DNA of 39,698 bases from Streptomyces europaeiscabiei. Lineage in GTDB: Bacteria; Actinomycetota; Actinomycetes; Streptomycetales; Streptomycetaceae. The notes beneath the pieces are model-generated. The model saw only the letters and a list, made by a program, of their open reading frames with translations. It did no database searches and had not been told where the DNA came from. Positions within the stretch are counted from its first letter, which is position 1. Each line of letters begins with the position of its first letter. Both the position numbers and the translations under genes were made by a program. The stretch is from contig NZ_LRTR01000686.1 of NCBI RefSeq assembly GCF_001550375.1, forward strand, positions 1-39,698, written 5' to 3'. Below, one piece after another: positions 32,969 through 39,698 of the stretch.

Positions 32969-34905
32969 CTACTCGAGGAGTTCCGCGTACGAGCCCATGG
33001 CCAGGGCTATGTCCGCCTGGGCCCAGAACCGGTGGTAGGTAAAGACGGGCGCGGCGCCGCCCTTGAGGTAGGCCTCGATCTTCGGCCAGGCCGGGTCGTT
33101 CGTGTAGAAGGACCGGATCGAGGAGAACGTCGAGGACGAGTCGATGGCTCGCCGTTCGGCATCCTGCCGGTCCAGCCGCTCGGCACGTAGACACTGTCGT
33201 TGAACCGGCTGTAGTCGCTGCGGGTCTCGGGGACAGCGATGCCGAGGCTGTCCTGGTGGTGGTCCCGCATGCCGTCCAGCAGCGCCTTCGCCGTCGACTT
33301 CGCCGTCGACTTCGCCTTCGCGTCACCGGACTTGGAGCCGTAGTACGTGAGTGCCTTGGCGTACGCGGCCGCCACGCCGACGTCGTCGGTGTAGTCGGCG
33401 ACGGAGACGTGAAGTCCGCTGTTGGCACCGGGACTTGACGCGTTCCAGGTGTCGGGCTGGCCCGACCACTTGAGGGTGGAGGGAATCTGGTAGCTGCCGT
33501 CCGGGTTGATCGTGGTCTTGGACCGCGCCCACTTGACCCACTTGTCGAGGACCGCCTTCGCGGCGGCGTTCCCCGTCTGCTGGTAGTACTCGGCGACCCG
33601 CTCCATGGACCACGCCTGGAAGCCGAACCACTGGCCGAACGGCGGGTCGTGGTAGACCGGCTGCTCGTCGTAGTGCATGCCGTAGAACGTCGACTTCCCG
33701 GCCGGCGGGGTCGCGTAGCGGCCCGCCCAGCTGTTGGTCGAGCCGCCGGCGATCGCGCCCTCGTCCGACTGCAGCCGGCGGTAGAACTCCATCTGCCGCT
33801 GGAGCGACATGCTCCAGTCGGCCGCGCCGGTCGCCGACTTGGGCTTCAGGTCGGTGTGCACGCTGAGCGCGTAGGCGGCCAGCGGGTTCTGGTAGCCGCT
33901 GTGGGCGAAGCTGGATCCGATCCGCCAGGACCAACCCCCAGTGGTGTCGGTGGAGTCTCCCCAGGCGTAGTACCAGGACATCAGGTAGTGCGAGGCGTCC
34001 TTGCCGGTGCCTGCCGGACAGGTGGACGGCCCCACACAGTTGCCGATCTTCTTGAAGTACTTGTACTGCTTGGCGTACGGCTTGTCCCCGGTGAACAGGT
34101 CCAGGTAGCCGTTCTTGCCGCCGTACTTGAAGGCGTCGCAGGTCGGCTGCGGCACCGTCTCCCGCACCGATTCCTGCGGGCCGCGCTGGAAGGTGTTCAT
34201 GTACGACGGTCCGGTCTCCGTCGGGCCGGCCTCGCACTTGCCGCCCGGGGTGTTGCCCAAGCCGTAGGTGTTGTCGACGTCCTGGATCCAGTGCATGCCG
34301 TGGACGTCGTCCGTGTTGTACGCCGACTTCAGCTCACCGGCGAGAGGGTCCGAACCGACGGGTACGGATGGGGCGAGCGTGGTCGGATACTGGTTCGGCG
34401 TGTCCTCCTCGGGCCCGTAGGCCGCCGGCTTGGACGCGCCGTAGAAGGAGTTGATCGGCTGGTCGGCATGGGTGGGGATCATGAACTTCTCCATGATCTC
34501 CCAGGGCGCCGTTGAACTTGGTCCAGTCACCGGTGACCTTGCGGTACATGGCCTGCAGCCAGAGCAGGTGGCTGTACGCCTCCCACGTGGTCTCGTGGCC
34601 GTGGTCCGGGGCCTCGACGATGAGCGTCTCGACCGAGTTGTAAGGGATGCCCTCGGGGGGAGAAGTAGCCGTTGGCCGGGTTGGTGATCTTGCCGTAGAG
34701 CTCCAGGAACCGGGCGTCGTACTCCTTGGACGCCGCGATCTGGGTGACCGTCACCGCCGCTTTGCCGTGTCCGCCGGCCGTCGACTCGAAGGTCGCCGCC
34801 CCCGTGCCGGAGGAGTCCGCCGTGATGGTCACCTTCTGCTCGGTGTTCCAGTTCGACGGGGTGAAGGTGAGCGACGCGCCGCCCGTCACGGACAGCCCCG
34901 TCAGC
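32969..34905 (-). pseudogene. GH48 cellobiohydrolase with three frameshifts and missing N-terminus
   Basis: The minus strand encodes most of a family 48 exo-cellulase. A bacterial Ig-like segment (LTFTPSNWNTEQKVTITADS) precedes the GH48 start [20 protein letters not shown]. The catalytic-acid region [16 protein letters not shown], the GMHWIQDVDNTYGLGN tunnel segment and the closing YHRFWAQADIALAMGSYAEL are all recognisable. Three one-base changes break it: an extra C near 34656 (run of six), an extra C near 34505, and a missing base near 33148. Repairing them gives one continuous protein to TAG 32971-32969. Homology ends upstream at about 34905, without signal peptide or CBM. Reducing-end cellobiohydrolases of this family are central to crystalline cellulose breakdown. 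Either the gene is decayed or the sequence has run-length errors; the lost N-terminus is real either way. Confidence 0.85.
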
Positions 34906-34909
34906 GACG

Positions 34910-35010
34910 CTCTTCTGAGCGCTGTCCTACCGGTGTTCTCTGCCCGGGGAGCCACGGCCGCGTGCACGGTGGGACACGTCGTCACCAGCCAGTGGGACAG
35001 CCTCTTCCAG
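34910..35010 (+). pseudogene. Signal peptide/CBM2 N-terminal fragment in opposite orientation
   Basis: The plus strand reads LLSAVLPVFSARGATAACTV, then GHVVTSQWDSLFQ, which resembles a signal-peptide end followed by the first strands of a CBM2 module (compare ACTVDHRVQSQW in the gene at 35584). Homology fades after about 35000. It abuts the point where the GH48 gene loses its N-terminus, but on the other strand. It may be the N-terminal part of a cellulase moved by inversion. Confidence 0.45.
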
Positions 35011-35583
35011 GGCTTTCACCCGATCGACGGCCGTGACCCCGACGCGCACTACCGCACCGCCCACGTTCCAGCTCAGCCGGACGGCGTACGCCGTGGACGT
35101 GAACCCCGCGCCAGGGTCCGTCAACTCCGTCGAGGTCCTGGTGGCCCACGTCCGGACGCACGGAATGAAGTCCCCGCTCGATCCGTGGAGGTCCAGCGGT
35201 CGGCAGGCGCGCCCAGCGGCCGACCGCTCGGATGTGCACACGAGCTGCCGGAAGCCGATGCCGGCCATGCCTGACGCTTCGGCCCACCGGGCGTCGGCGG
35301 TCGGTCTCTTCGCACACCGCCGAGCGGCTGAGTGAAGTGCCGGCATGAGCCGGGGAGTTCGGGAGAACACCTGGTCGCATCCCCTCGTCGACCAGGGCGT
35401 GCGGTGGTGCGACGACCGTGAGCCAGTGCTGTCCGGCCGGACCCGGAACGCCCGGGACTGTTCCGCCGGTCCGCCCCTGATCTCCGCCCGCGCCGAAACT
35501 GCCACCGCGTAGGGCGTCGGTCCGGCGCCCGTTCGCGCGGCCTCCATCCGCAAGTCCCCATCCAGAGAAGGAAGCCCCCACTC
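35011..35583. other. Unassigned region, likely rearranged
   Basis: Several frames are open across this stretch and one minus-strand frame has strongly G/C-biased third positions (GIGFRQLVCTSERSAAGRAC, later ELTDPGAGFTSTAYAVRLSW). None has a recognisable domain or start. It could hold the remains of another secreted protein. Confidence 0.3.
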
Positions 35584-36402
35584 ATGAGTTACGGCAGGAT
35601 ATCGCTGCTCACCGCCCTGGCGCTGGTCGCCGGAACGTCGGGGACGGCGCTCCTCGTCGGCCAGGTCGGTGCTGCGACCTCGGCCGTCCCCTGCACCGTC
35701 GACCACAGGGTGCAGAGTCAGTGGGACGTCGGCTTCACCGCCGCCGTGCCCATCACCAACAACACCGCCGCCAAGACGAGTTGGTCGGTGAAGTGGTCGT
35801 ACGGCGGCAACCAGAAGGTCACGAACCTCTGGAACGGGAAGGTCGGCCAGAACGGTGCCGACGTCACCGTCGCCAACGAGAACTGCGACGGCAGCCTCCC
35901 GAGCGGCGGCTCGGTCAGCTTCTGCTTCAACGGCTCCTACAGCGGCACCAACAGTGTGCCCGCCACCTTCACGCTCGACGGCGTCGCCTGCAAAGGACCA
36001 GCGACTGCGGCAGGTCATGGAGAGTCTGACTCGCCACCTCCACGACTTCGTGCGGGACATCGAACCCACGATGCAGGAGTGGGAAGCCGCGATCGGCTTC
36101 CTCTCCGCCGTGGGCCAGACATGCGACGACACCCGCCAGGAGTTCGTCCTGCTCCTCGACGTCCTGGGCGTCTCCATACTCGTCGAGAGCCTCAACGGCG
36201 CCGAGGAGGGAACCGAGAGCACCGTCGTCGGCCCCTTCTCGGGGTGCCTGTAAGAACCGTGTCACCGATCCTGCTGGCTTATTCCGTGCCCGGCGGGGCT
36301 GGCGGCTCGTTGGTCGGAACAGCAGCGGCCGTCTTGGCGTTCCCGGTCGCGGGTGGGGTGTGGAATGTCGATGCGGCCGAGGCCGTGGCCGAAGGTGCCT
36401 GA
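35584..36402 (+). CDS. CBM2-domain secreted protein, reading through into foreign sequence
   Basis: ATG at 35584 has GAAGGAAG upstream and starts a signal peptide (MSYGRISLLTALALVAGTSG, cleavage near VGAAT). A complete CBM2 cellulose-binding domain follows (about 35-135): PCTVDHRVQSQWDVGFTAAV, WSVKWSYGGNQKVTNLWNG and SVPATFTLDGVAC. A catalytic domain would be expected before or after it. Instead, at about 35990 the frame enters unrelated DNA (PATAAGHGESDSPPPRLRAG) and continues to 36402, across the start of the IS. The other plus-strand frame there encodes a dioxygenase fragment, which shows that the tail is an artefact of a join. The product could still be a secreted cellulose-binding protein of about 110 mature residues plus a disordered tail. 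Confidence 0.65.
   Translation: MSYGRISLLTALALVAGTSGTALLVGQVGAATSAVPCTVDHRVQSQWDVGFTAAVPITNNTAAKTSWSVKWSYGGNQKVTNLWNGKVGQNGADVTVANENCDGSLPSGGSVSFCFNGSYSGTNSVPATFTLDGVACKGPATAAGHGESDSPPPRLRAGHRTHDAGVGSRDRLPLRRGPDMRRHPPGVRPAPRRPGRLHTRREPQRRRGGNREHRRRPLLGVPVRTVSPILLAYSVPGGAGGSLVGTAAAVLAFPVAGGVWNVDAAEAVAEGA
35992..36253 (+). pseudogene. Intradiol (hydroxyquinol/catechol 1,2-) dioxygenase N-terminal fragment
   Basis: In the second plus-strand frame the DNA reads KDQRLRQVMESLTRHLHDFV, then EAAIGFLSAVGQTCDDTRQE and GTESTVVGPF before a stop at 36251. This is the helical N-terminal dimerisation domain and the first strand of the catalytic domain of hydroxyquinol-type intradiol dioxygenases, normally followed by about 170 residues with the Tyr/His iron ligands. 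The start is lost at the CBM2 junction and the C-terminal two thirds are lost at the IS edge. It marks an aromatic-degradation gene destroyed by two rearrangements. Confidence 0.75.
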
Positions 36403-36423
36403 GCTGACCGCGCAGGTGGCGCG
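36266..36423 (+). repeat. 158-bp inverted repeat, left arm (IS end)
   Basis: This stretch is identical base for base to the reverse complement of 39123-39280. It comprises the IS left end and the first about 20 codons of the transposase. The arms enclose 2.7 kb with the rest of the transposase and an orphan gene. Confidence 0.95.
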
Positions 36424-38092
36424 GGCGGTGGCGGCACGGGGCCCGTACCCGTTGGCGATGCGGGTCCGTGACGAACTGGGTGAGTTGTTCGCGGACGCCG
36501 AGTTCGCCGAGGCGTTCGAAGCCAGAGGGCGGCCGGGCTGGTCACCGGGCCAGCTGGCGCTGGTGACGGTGTTGCAGTTCGCCGAGAACCTCACCGACCG
36601 GGCGGCAGCGCATCGGGTGCGGTACGGCATGGACCTGAAATACGCCCTCGGCCTGGAGCTGGATGCTCCCGGGTTCGACGCCTCGGTGCTGTCCGAGTTC
36701 CGCACGCGCCTGGTCGAGCACGGGATGGAGGAGAAGGTGCTCGATCTGCTGCTGACCGCGCTCAAGGACCGGGGCCTGGTGAAGGCCGGAGGCAAGCAGC
36801 GCACCGACTCCACCCGCGTGCTGGCGGCGGTACGCGACCTGAACAGGCTGGAGCTGGCCGGGGAGACACTGCGGGCCACGCTGGAGACGCTGGCCTGCGC
36901 GGCCCCGGACTGGCTGACCGGGGCGGTGCCCGTTCGGGAATGGGCCGAACGCTACGGCCCGCGGATTCACTCCTGGCATCCGCCGGCTTCCACGAGCAAG
37001 CGCGAGGAGATGGCTCTGGCCTACGGCCGGGACGGGTTCGCGCTGCTGGAGGCGGTGCATGCCCCCGACGCGCCGATCTGGCTGCGGGAACTCCCGGCGG
37101 TGCAGGTCCTGCGCACGATATGGGTGCAGAACTACCACCGCGCCGGGTCCGAGGCCGGAGCGGAGGTGAAGCGGCGAGAGAGTAAAGATCTCCCGCCCGG
37201 CAGACTGAGGCTGGCCTCTCCGTACAACACCGACGCTCGCTACGGCCTCAAACAGGGCTCCTGGTGGACCGGCTACAAGATCCACATCAGCGAGTCCTGC
37301 GACGAAGCTGCTGACCAGGACGCGCCCACCGGCCAGGCGACGGTCCCTGGAGCCGACGGACCGCCGCCGCGCTTGATCACCGGCGTCGCGACCACCGACG
37401 CCACAGTGACCGACGCGGAAATGACCGAACCGGTCCATCACATGCTCGCCGCCCGTGGTCTTCTGCCCGCCGAGCACTTCCTTGATTCCGGTTACGCCTC
37501 CGCCGAGTTGATCGTGGGCATCAAGAAGAACTTCGGGGTCACCCTGGTCACCCCGGTCCTGATGAACAGCTCACCCCAGGCGCGTGCCGGCGCCGGGTTC
37601 GACCGCACCGCGTTCACCATCGACTGGGACAAGCGGCAGGCCACCTGCCCACGCGGGGACACCAGCACCTGGTGGAGCCCCGCCACCCTGCGCGGCACCA
37701 AGGCCATCGTCATCAAGTTCAACAAGGAGACATGCCGCCCCTGCCCGGTGCGCGACCAGTGCACCAGCTCGAAGACCGGCGGCCGGACTCTCTCCCTGCA
37801 ACCCCGCGAGGTGCAAGAAGTCCTCGACCATGCCCGCCTCCAGCAGGGCGACGAGCAGTGGCGAGCCAAGTACGGAACCCGCGCGGGCATCGAGGGAACC
37901 ATCCACCAGGCCGTCGCGGTCACCGGGATGAGACGTGCCCGCTACCTCGGTCTCCAGAAGACCCACCTGGAGCACGTCTTCTCCGCCGTCGCGCTCAACC
38001 TCATACGCCTCGATGCCTGGTGGAACGGCCACCCGCTCGACCGCACCCGCGTCAGCCACCTTGCCCGACTCGACCTCTCCCTCGCCGCGTAA
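36365..38092 (+). CDS. IS1182-family transposase
   Basis: A 575-residue DDE transposase of the DUF772/DDE_Tnp_1_6 type. The N-terminal DUF772 region reads RGRPGWSPGQLALVTVLQFA and continues RAAAHRVRYGMDLKYALGLE. Catalytic residues lie in KQRTDSTRVLAAV (first D), AEHFLDSGYASAEL (second D) and TRAGIEGTIHQAVAVTGMRR (E). A zinc-finger-like CRPCPVRDQC motif precedes the last block. It cuts and pastes the element. The frame is uninterrupted and all motifs are present, so it may be active. ATG at 36365 is used; ATG 36371 and an upstream in-frame GTG 36353 are alternatives. Confidence 0.92.
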   Translation: MSMRPRPWPKVPELTAQVARAVAARGPYPLAMRVRDELGELFADAEFAEAFEARGRPGWSPGQLALVTVLQFAENLTDRAAAHRVRYGMDLKYALGLELDAPGFDASVLSEFRTRLVEHGMEEKVLDLLLTALKDRGLVKAGGKQRTDSTRVLAAVRDLNRLELAGETLRATLETLACAAPDWLTGAVPVREWAERYGPRIHSWHPPASTSKREEMALAYGRDGFALLEAVHAPDAPIWLRELPAVQVLRTIWVQNYHRAGSEAGAEVKRRESKDLPPGRLRLASPYNTDARYGLKQGSWWTGYKIHISESCDEAADQDAPTGQATVPGADGPPPRLITGVATTDATVTDAEMTEPVHHMLAARGLLPAEHFLDSGYASAELIVGIKKNFGVTLVTPVLMNSSPQARAGAGFDRTAFTIDWDKRQATCPRGDTSTWWSPATLRGTKAIVIKFNKETCRPCPVRDQCTSSKTGGRTLSLQPREVQEVLDHARLQQGDEQWRAKYGTRAGIEGTIHQAVAVTGMRRARYLGLQKTHLEHVFSAVALNLIRLDAWWNGHPLDRTRVSHLARLDLSLAA

Positions 38093-38349
38093 CCGAATTG
38101 GGGTCTGAGACTGGTAGGCGTCGTTGATCGTGTAGTCGGTGTTCGGCTGCCCGCCGTCGTGGATGGGGAGCGAGTGTCACGGACTGTGGTCGCGTCCGTC
38201 CCGTGGAGCGAAGGCTGAGAGGGTGTCGGCGTCGGGGGAGGCGCTGTGGCGTGAGCTCGTTGGTGTGCGTTAGTGCAGCTCGGTGCCGGTATGGCTCACT
38301 GTACTGGTTGCAACAGGTGTGGCGGGATCACTGAATCGAGGGACGCACG

Positions 38350-38907
38350 TTGTCGGGCATGACATGGAGAACAGACCATCTAAATGTGGAGTACAGCCAG
38401 TACTACCTCTGCGAATGGGGCAGCCTCCCCGACCCTGAAGAGATTCCGAGGATTCCAAGAGGGAACACGCTCGTAGGAGCCGGGAGTGGCTATCTGACCA
38501 TTATGTCGGGCACACACAGCGGCTATATCACGCTGGCCATCGAGTGCCGGGATAATGAGCCGCCCCAGGATTTCGAAGCGTGGGAATCGGTCGTGGACGT
38601 CAGCCATCACAGCGAGAAAGGAATCATGTTTCTTCTCCTCTGGGCAGGAGATACTCTGCGCGAAGCCGGGAATCTGGCTCACAAGGGGCCCGGCTGGTAC
38701 CGCATCCGAATTTACACCCGTGGACGTGACCAAGGGCGACAGCTCAGTGCGGTGCCTGAACTCCCTGACCATCCCGTTGAAGACCACCTAATCACCATCT
38801 GGCCCGCGCCCCCCAAGCATGAGGAGGTCCACAAGATTGAGGACCAATACGGGCTAAAGTCCTGGGATCCGTCAAGATCAGCAGCCCCACCCGTTTACCC
38901 CGGCTGA
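38350..38907 (+). CDS. Orphan hypothetical protein of lower GC content
   Basis: A 185-residue acidic soluble protein I do not recognise. TTG at 38350 is preferred because GAGGG sits seven bases upstream; ATG 38359 is the alternative. It is rich in tryptophan and tyrosine (NVEYSQYYLCEWGSLPDPEE, DFEAWESVVDVSHH, KGIMFLLLWAGDTLREAGN, KGPGWYRIRIYTRGRD). Codons with A or T in third position are far more common than in all neighbours, a sign of recent acquisition. It lies alone between an IS and an inverted IS remnant. Size, acidity and context are compatible with an orphan immunity protein, but there is no direct evidence. The 257 bases before it hold no secure gene; a minus-strand frame near 38110-38165 reads HDGGQPNTDYTINDAYQ and may be another fragment. 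Confidence 0.7.
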   Translation: MSGMTWRTDHLNVEYSQYYLCEWGSLPDPEEIPRIPRGNTLVGAGSGYLTIMSGTHSGYITLAIECRDNEPPQDFEAWESVVDVSHHSEKGIMFLLLWAGDTLREAGNLAHKGPGWYRIRIYTRGRDQGRQLSAVPELPDHPVEDHLITIWPAPPKHEEVHKIEDQYGLKSWDPSRSAAPPVYPG

Positions 38908-39122
38908 GGATTTCCCATCAACCTCGCTGTTCGGTTGGCTGGCCCGCCATCCGCAGCACCCAGCCCGCAGCAACGACCTGAGCACCTTGGCTGTCCCCGA
39001 CATCCGCCATGCATGTCGGCCCGGGTCTGGCACGACGACCGGGGCATCAGCGGAATTGAAGGCCTACAGAACGCTAGCCGGCTGAGTCAGGACATCAGGG
39101 CCGGCGTGGAGCCGATACGCAG

Positions 39123-39280
39123 CGCGCCACCTGCGCGGTCAGCTCAGGCACCTTCGGCCACGGCCTCGGCCGCATCGACATTCCACACCCCACCCGCGAC
39201 CGGGAACGCCAAGACGGCCGCTGCTGTTCCGACCAACGAGCCGCCAGCCCCGCCGGGCACGGAATAAGCCAGCAGGATCG
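39123..39280 (-). mobile_element. Truncated inverted copy of the IS1182-type element end (158 bp)
   Basis: It is the exact reverse complement of 36266-36423, with the IS tip at 39280 facing outward. Only the terminal 158 bases remain; at 39122 it passes into unrelated DNA within transposase codon 20. No mutation separates the two copies, so the event is recent or the copies are kept identical by gene conversion. The flanks 38908-39122 and 39281-39341 show no gene. Confidence 0.95.
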
Positions 39281-39341
39281 TCACCAGCCGCAAACGACGG
39301 CAGTCCCTGGCGGTATATGTCGGCCGAGCAGGGCGGCCGCC

Positions 39342-39698
39342 CTACGGTTGCCATGGGGGTGTCGGCGTACCGTCCGGGTCCAGGCCGTCCGGCCACAGCT
39401 TGTTGAGTAACTCCCGCCTGATGGGCGAGCGGTACAGGGTGGTCTCGTCGTGGTCGGCGAACTGGCGGGCCAGGGATTCGGCGCCTTCCCGGTCCCCGGC
39501 CCCCTCCCGCGTCATCGCCAGGCGGTGCAGGACGTCGGTGTCGCCGTGGTCGGCGGCCTGCCAGGCCAGGGATTCGGCGCCTTCCCGGTCCCCGGCCTCC
39601 TCCCGCATCGCCGCTAGCCTCGATCTTTCGTGACGGTCGGCCGACGGAGTCGGCGGACCGTTTCGCTTTCGGTGGCTGAGGATGGGCACGCCGACAGC
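39342..39698 (-). CDS. C-terminal part of a short-repeat (TPR/Sel1-like) protein, open at window edge
   Basis: The frame is open to the window end and stops at 39342. It contains two copies of a roughly 32-residue helical repeat, RLAAMREEAGDREGAESLAW and LAMTREGAGDREGAESLARQ, each followed by AADHGDTD or FADHDETT, and ends LWPDGLDPDGTPTPPWQP. Long arrays of this repeat with the same GTPTPPWQ-like ending are common in streptomycetes and are annotated as tetratricopeptide-like proteins. The segment before the first repeat (SHRKRNGPPTPSADRHERSR) does not look like the repeat, so this copy is short or altered. A GTG at 39689 could serve as start. Function unknown. Confidence 0.7.
   Translation of the reverse strand, partial: AVGVPILSHRKRNGPPTPSADRHERSRLAAMREEAGDREGAESLAWQAADHGDTDVLHRLAMTREGAGDREGAESLARQFADHDETTLYRSPIRRELLNKLWPDGLDPDGTPTPPWQP

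Larger units (their letters stand above)
36266..38100 (+). mobile_element. IS1182-family insertion sequence (one end mapped, other end unresolved)
   Basis: The element contains one intact transposase gene. Its left tip is placed at 36266 because a second, inverted copy at 39123-39280 is identical up to exactly that base and differs outside. It cuts a dioxygenase gene fragment on the left. The right tip could not be found: no reverse complement of the left tip (CGATCCTGCTGGCTTATTCC) occurs after the transposase stop, so the right end is nominal. Target duplications were not identified. Confidence 0.75.

Noticed and set aside
34927..36222. 431-codon minus-strand frame opposite the CBM2 gene
   Set aside because: Its left part has coding-like composition but no recognisable domain; its right part is the shadow of the CBM2 and dioxygenase sequences.
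36240..38200. Matching terminal inverted repeats of the IS
   Set aside because: The left tip is fixed by the second copy, but no reverse complement of it could be found after the transposase stop, so no pair of ends is claimed.

Overview
The window reads as Streptomyces (or a close actinobacterial relative). Base composition is very GC-rich, third codon positions are almost all G or C, GTG starts are common, and the gene content is typical: LacI-controlled sugar ABC importers without a local ATPase, GH12/GH48/CBM2 cellulases, a CebR-type operator, LmbE and VWA proteins. The mix of catabolic islands, gene fragments and an IS suggests accessory DNA rather than conserved core; that placement is inference.

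Layout. (1) 1-4.2 kb: a divergent glycosyltransferase (cut by the window edge), a response regulator/histidine kinase pair whose kinase is frameshifted inside its H-box, an NAD-dependent sugar epimerase and a membrane-anchored DM13 protein. (2) 4.4-20.4 kb: a glycoside-utilisation island. A cytoplasmic GH3 glycosidase and a LacI regulator face a divergent binding-protein/permease/permease operon, with a readable promoter and two inverted-repeat operators between them. Two GH78 alpha-L-rhamnosidases follow, one secreted and one cytoplasmic, then a second LacI regulator with its own AACGTT-centred operators and a second sugar-binding lipoprotein gene that survives only as its first 80-odd codons. 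Together they fit uptake and stepwise hydrolysis of rhamnose-containing plant glycosides or oligosaccharides. (3) 20.4-30.1 kb: a patchwork of small housekeeping or accessory genes (GNAT, DinB-like, LmbE deacetylase, VWA protein, two unknowns) mixed with remnants (recombinase-like fragment, ADP-ribosylglycohydrolase tail, broken MOSC gene, zinc-ribbon fragment). Its most notable gene is a rifampicin monooxygenase (rox) that appears fused in frame to the first 40 codons of another gene, behind a 19-codon leader ORF and a long hairpin that ends at the start codon. (4) 30.1-36.2 kb: a cellulose island with a GH12-CBM2 endoglucanase, a CebR-like repressor, three CebR-type boxes, a GH48 cellobiohydrolase with three single-base frameshifts, and CBM2 fragments, one joined to the start of a hydroxyquinol-type dioxygenase gene. 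(5) 36.3-39.7 kb: an intact IS1182-type transposase gene, a less GC-rich orphan gene, a perfect 158-bp inverted partial copy of the IS end, and the tail of a repeat protein.

How the parts work together. The two LacI-type islands follow one logic: secreted hydrolases release small glycosides, an importer takes them up, cytoplasmic GH3/GH78 enzymes finish the hydrolysis, and the local LacI protein represses until the sugar binds. Several breaks are one-base changes in G/C runs, so some apparent pseudogenes may be consensus errors; the truncations and chimeric joins cannot be explained that way.
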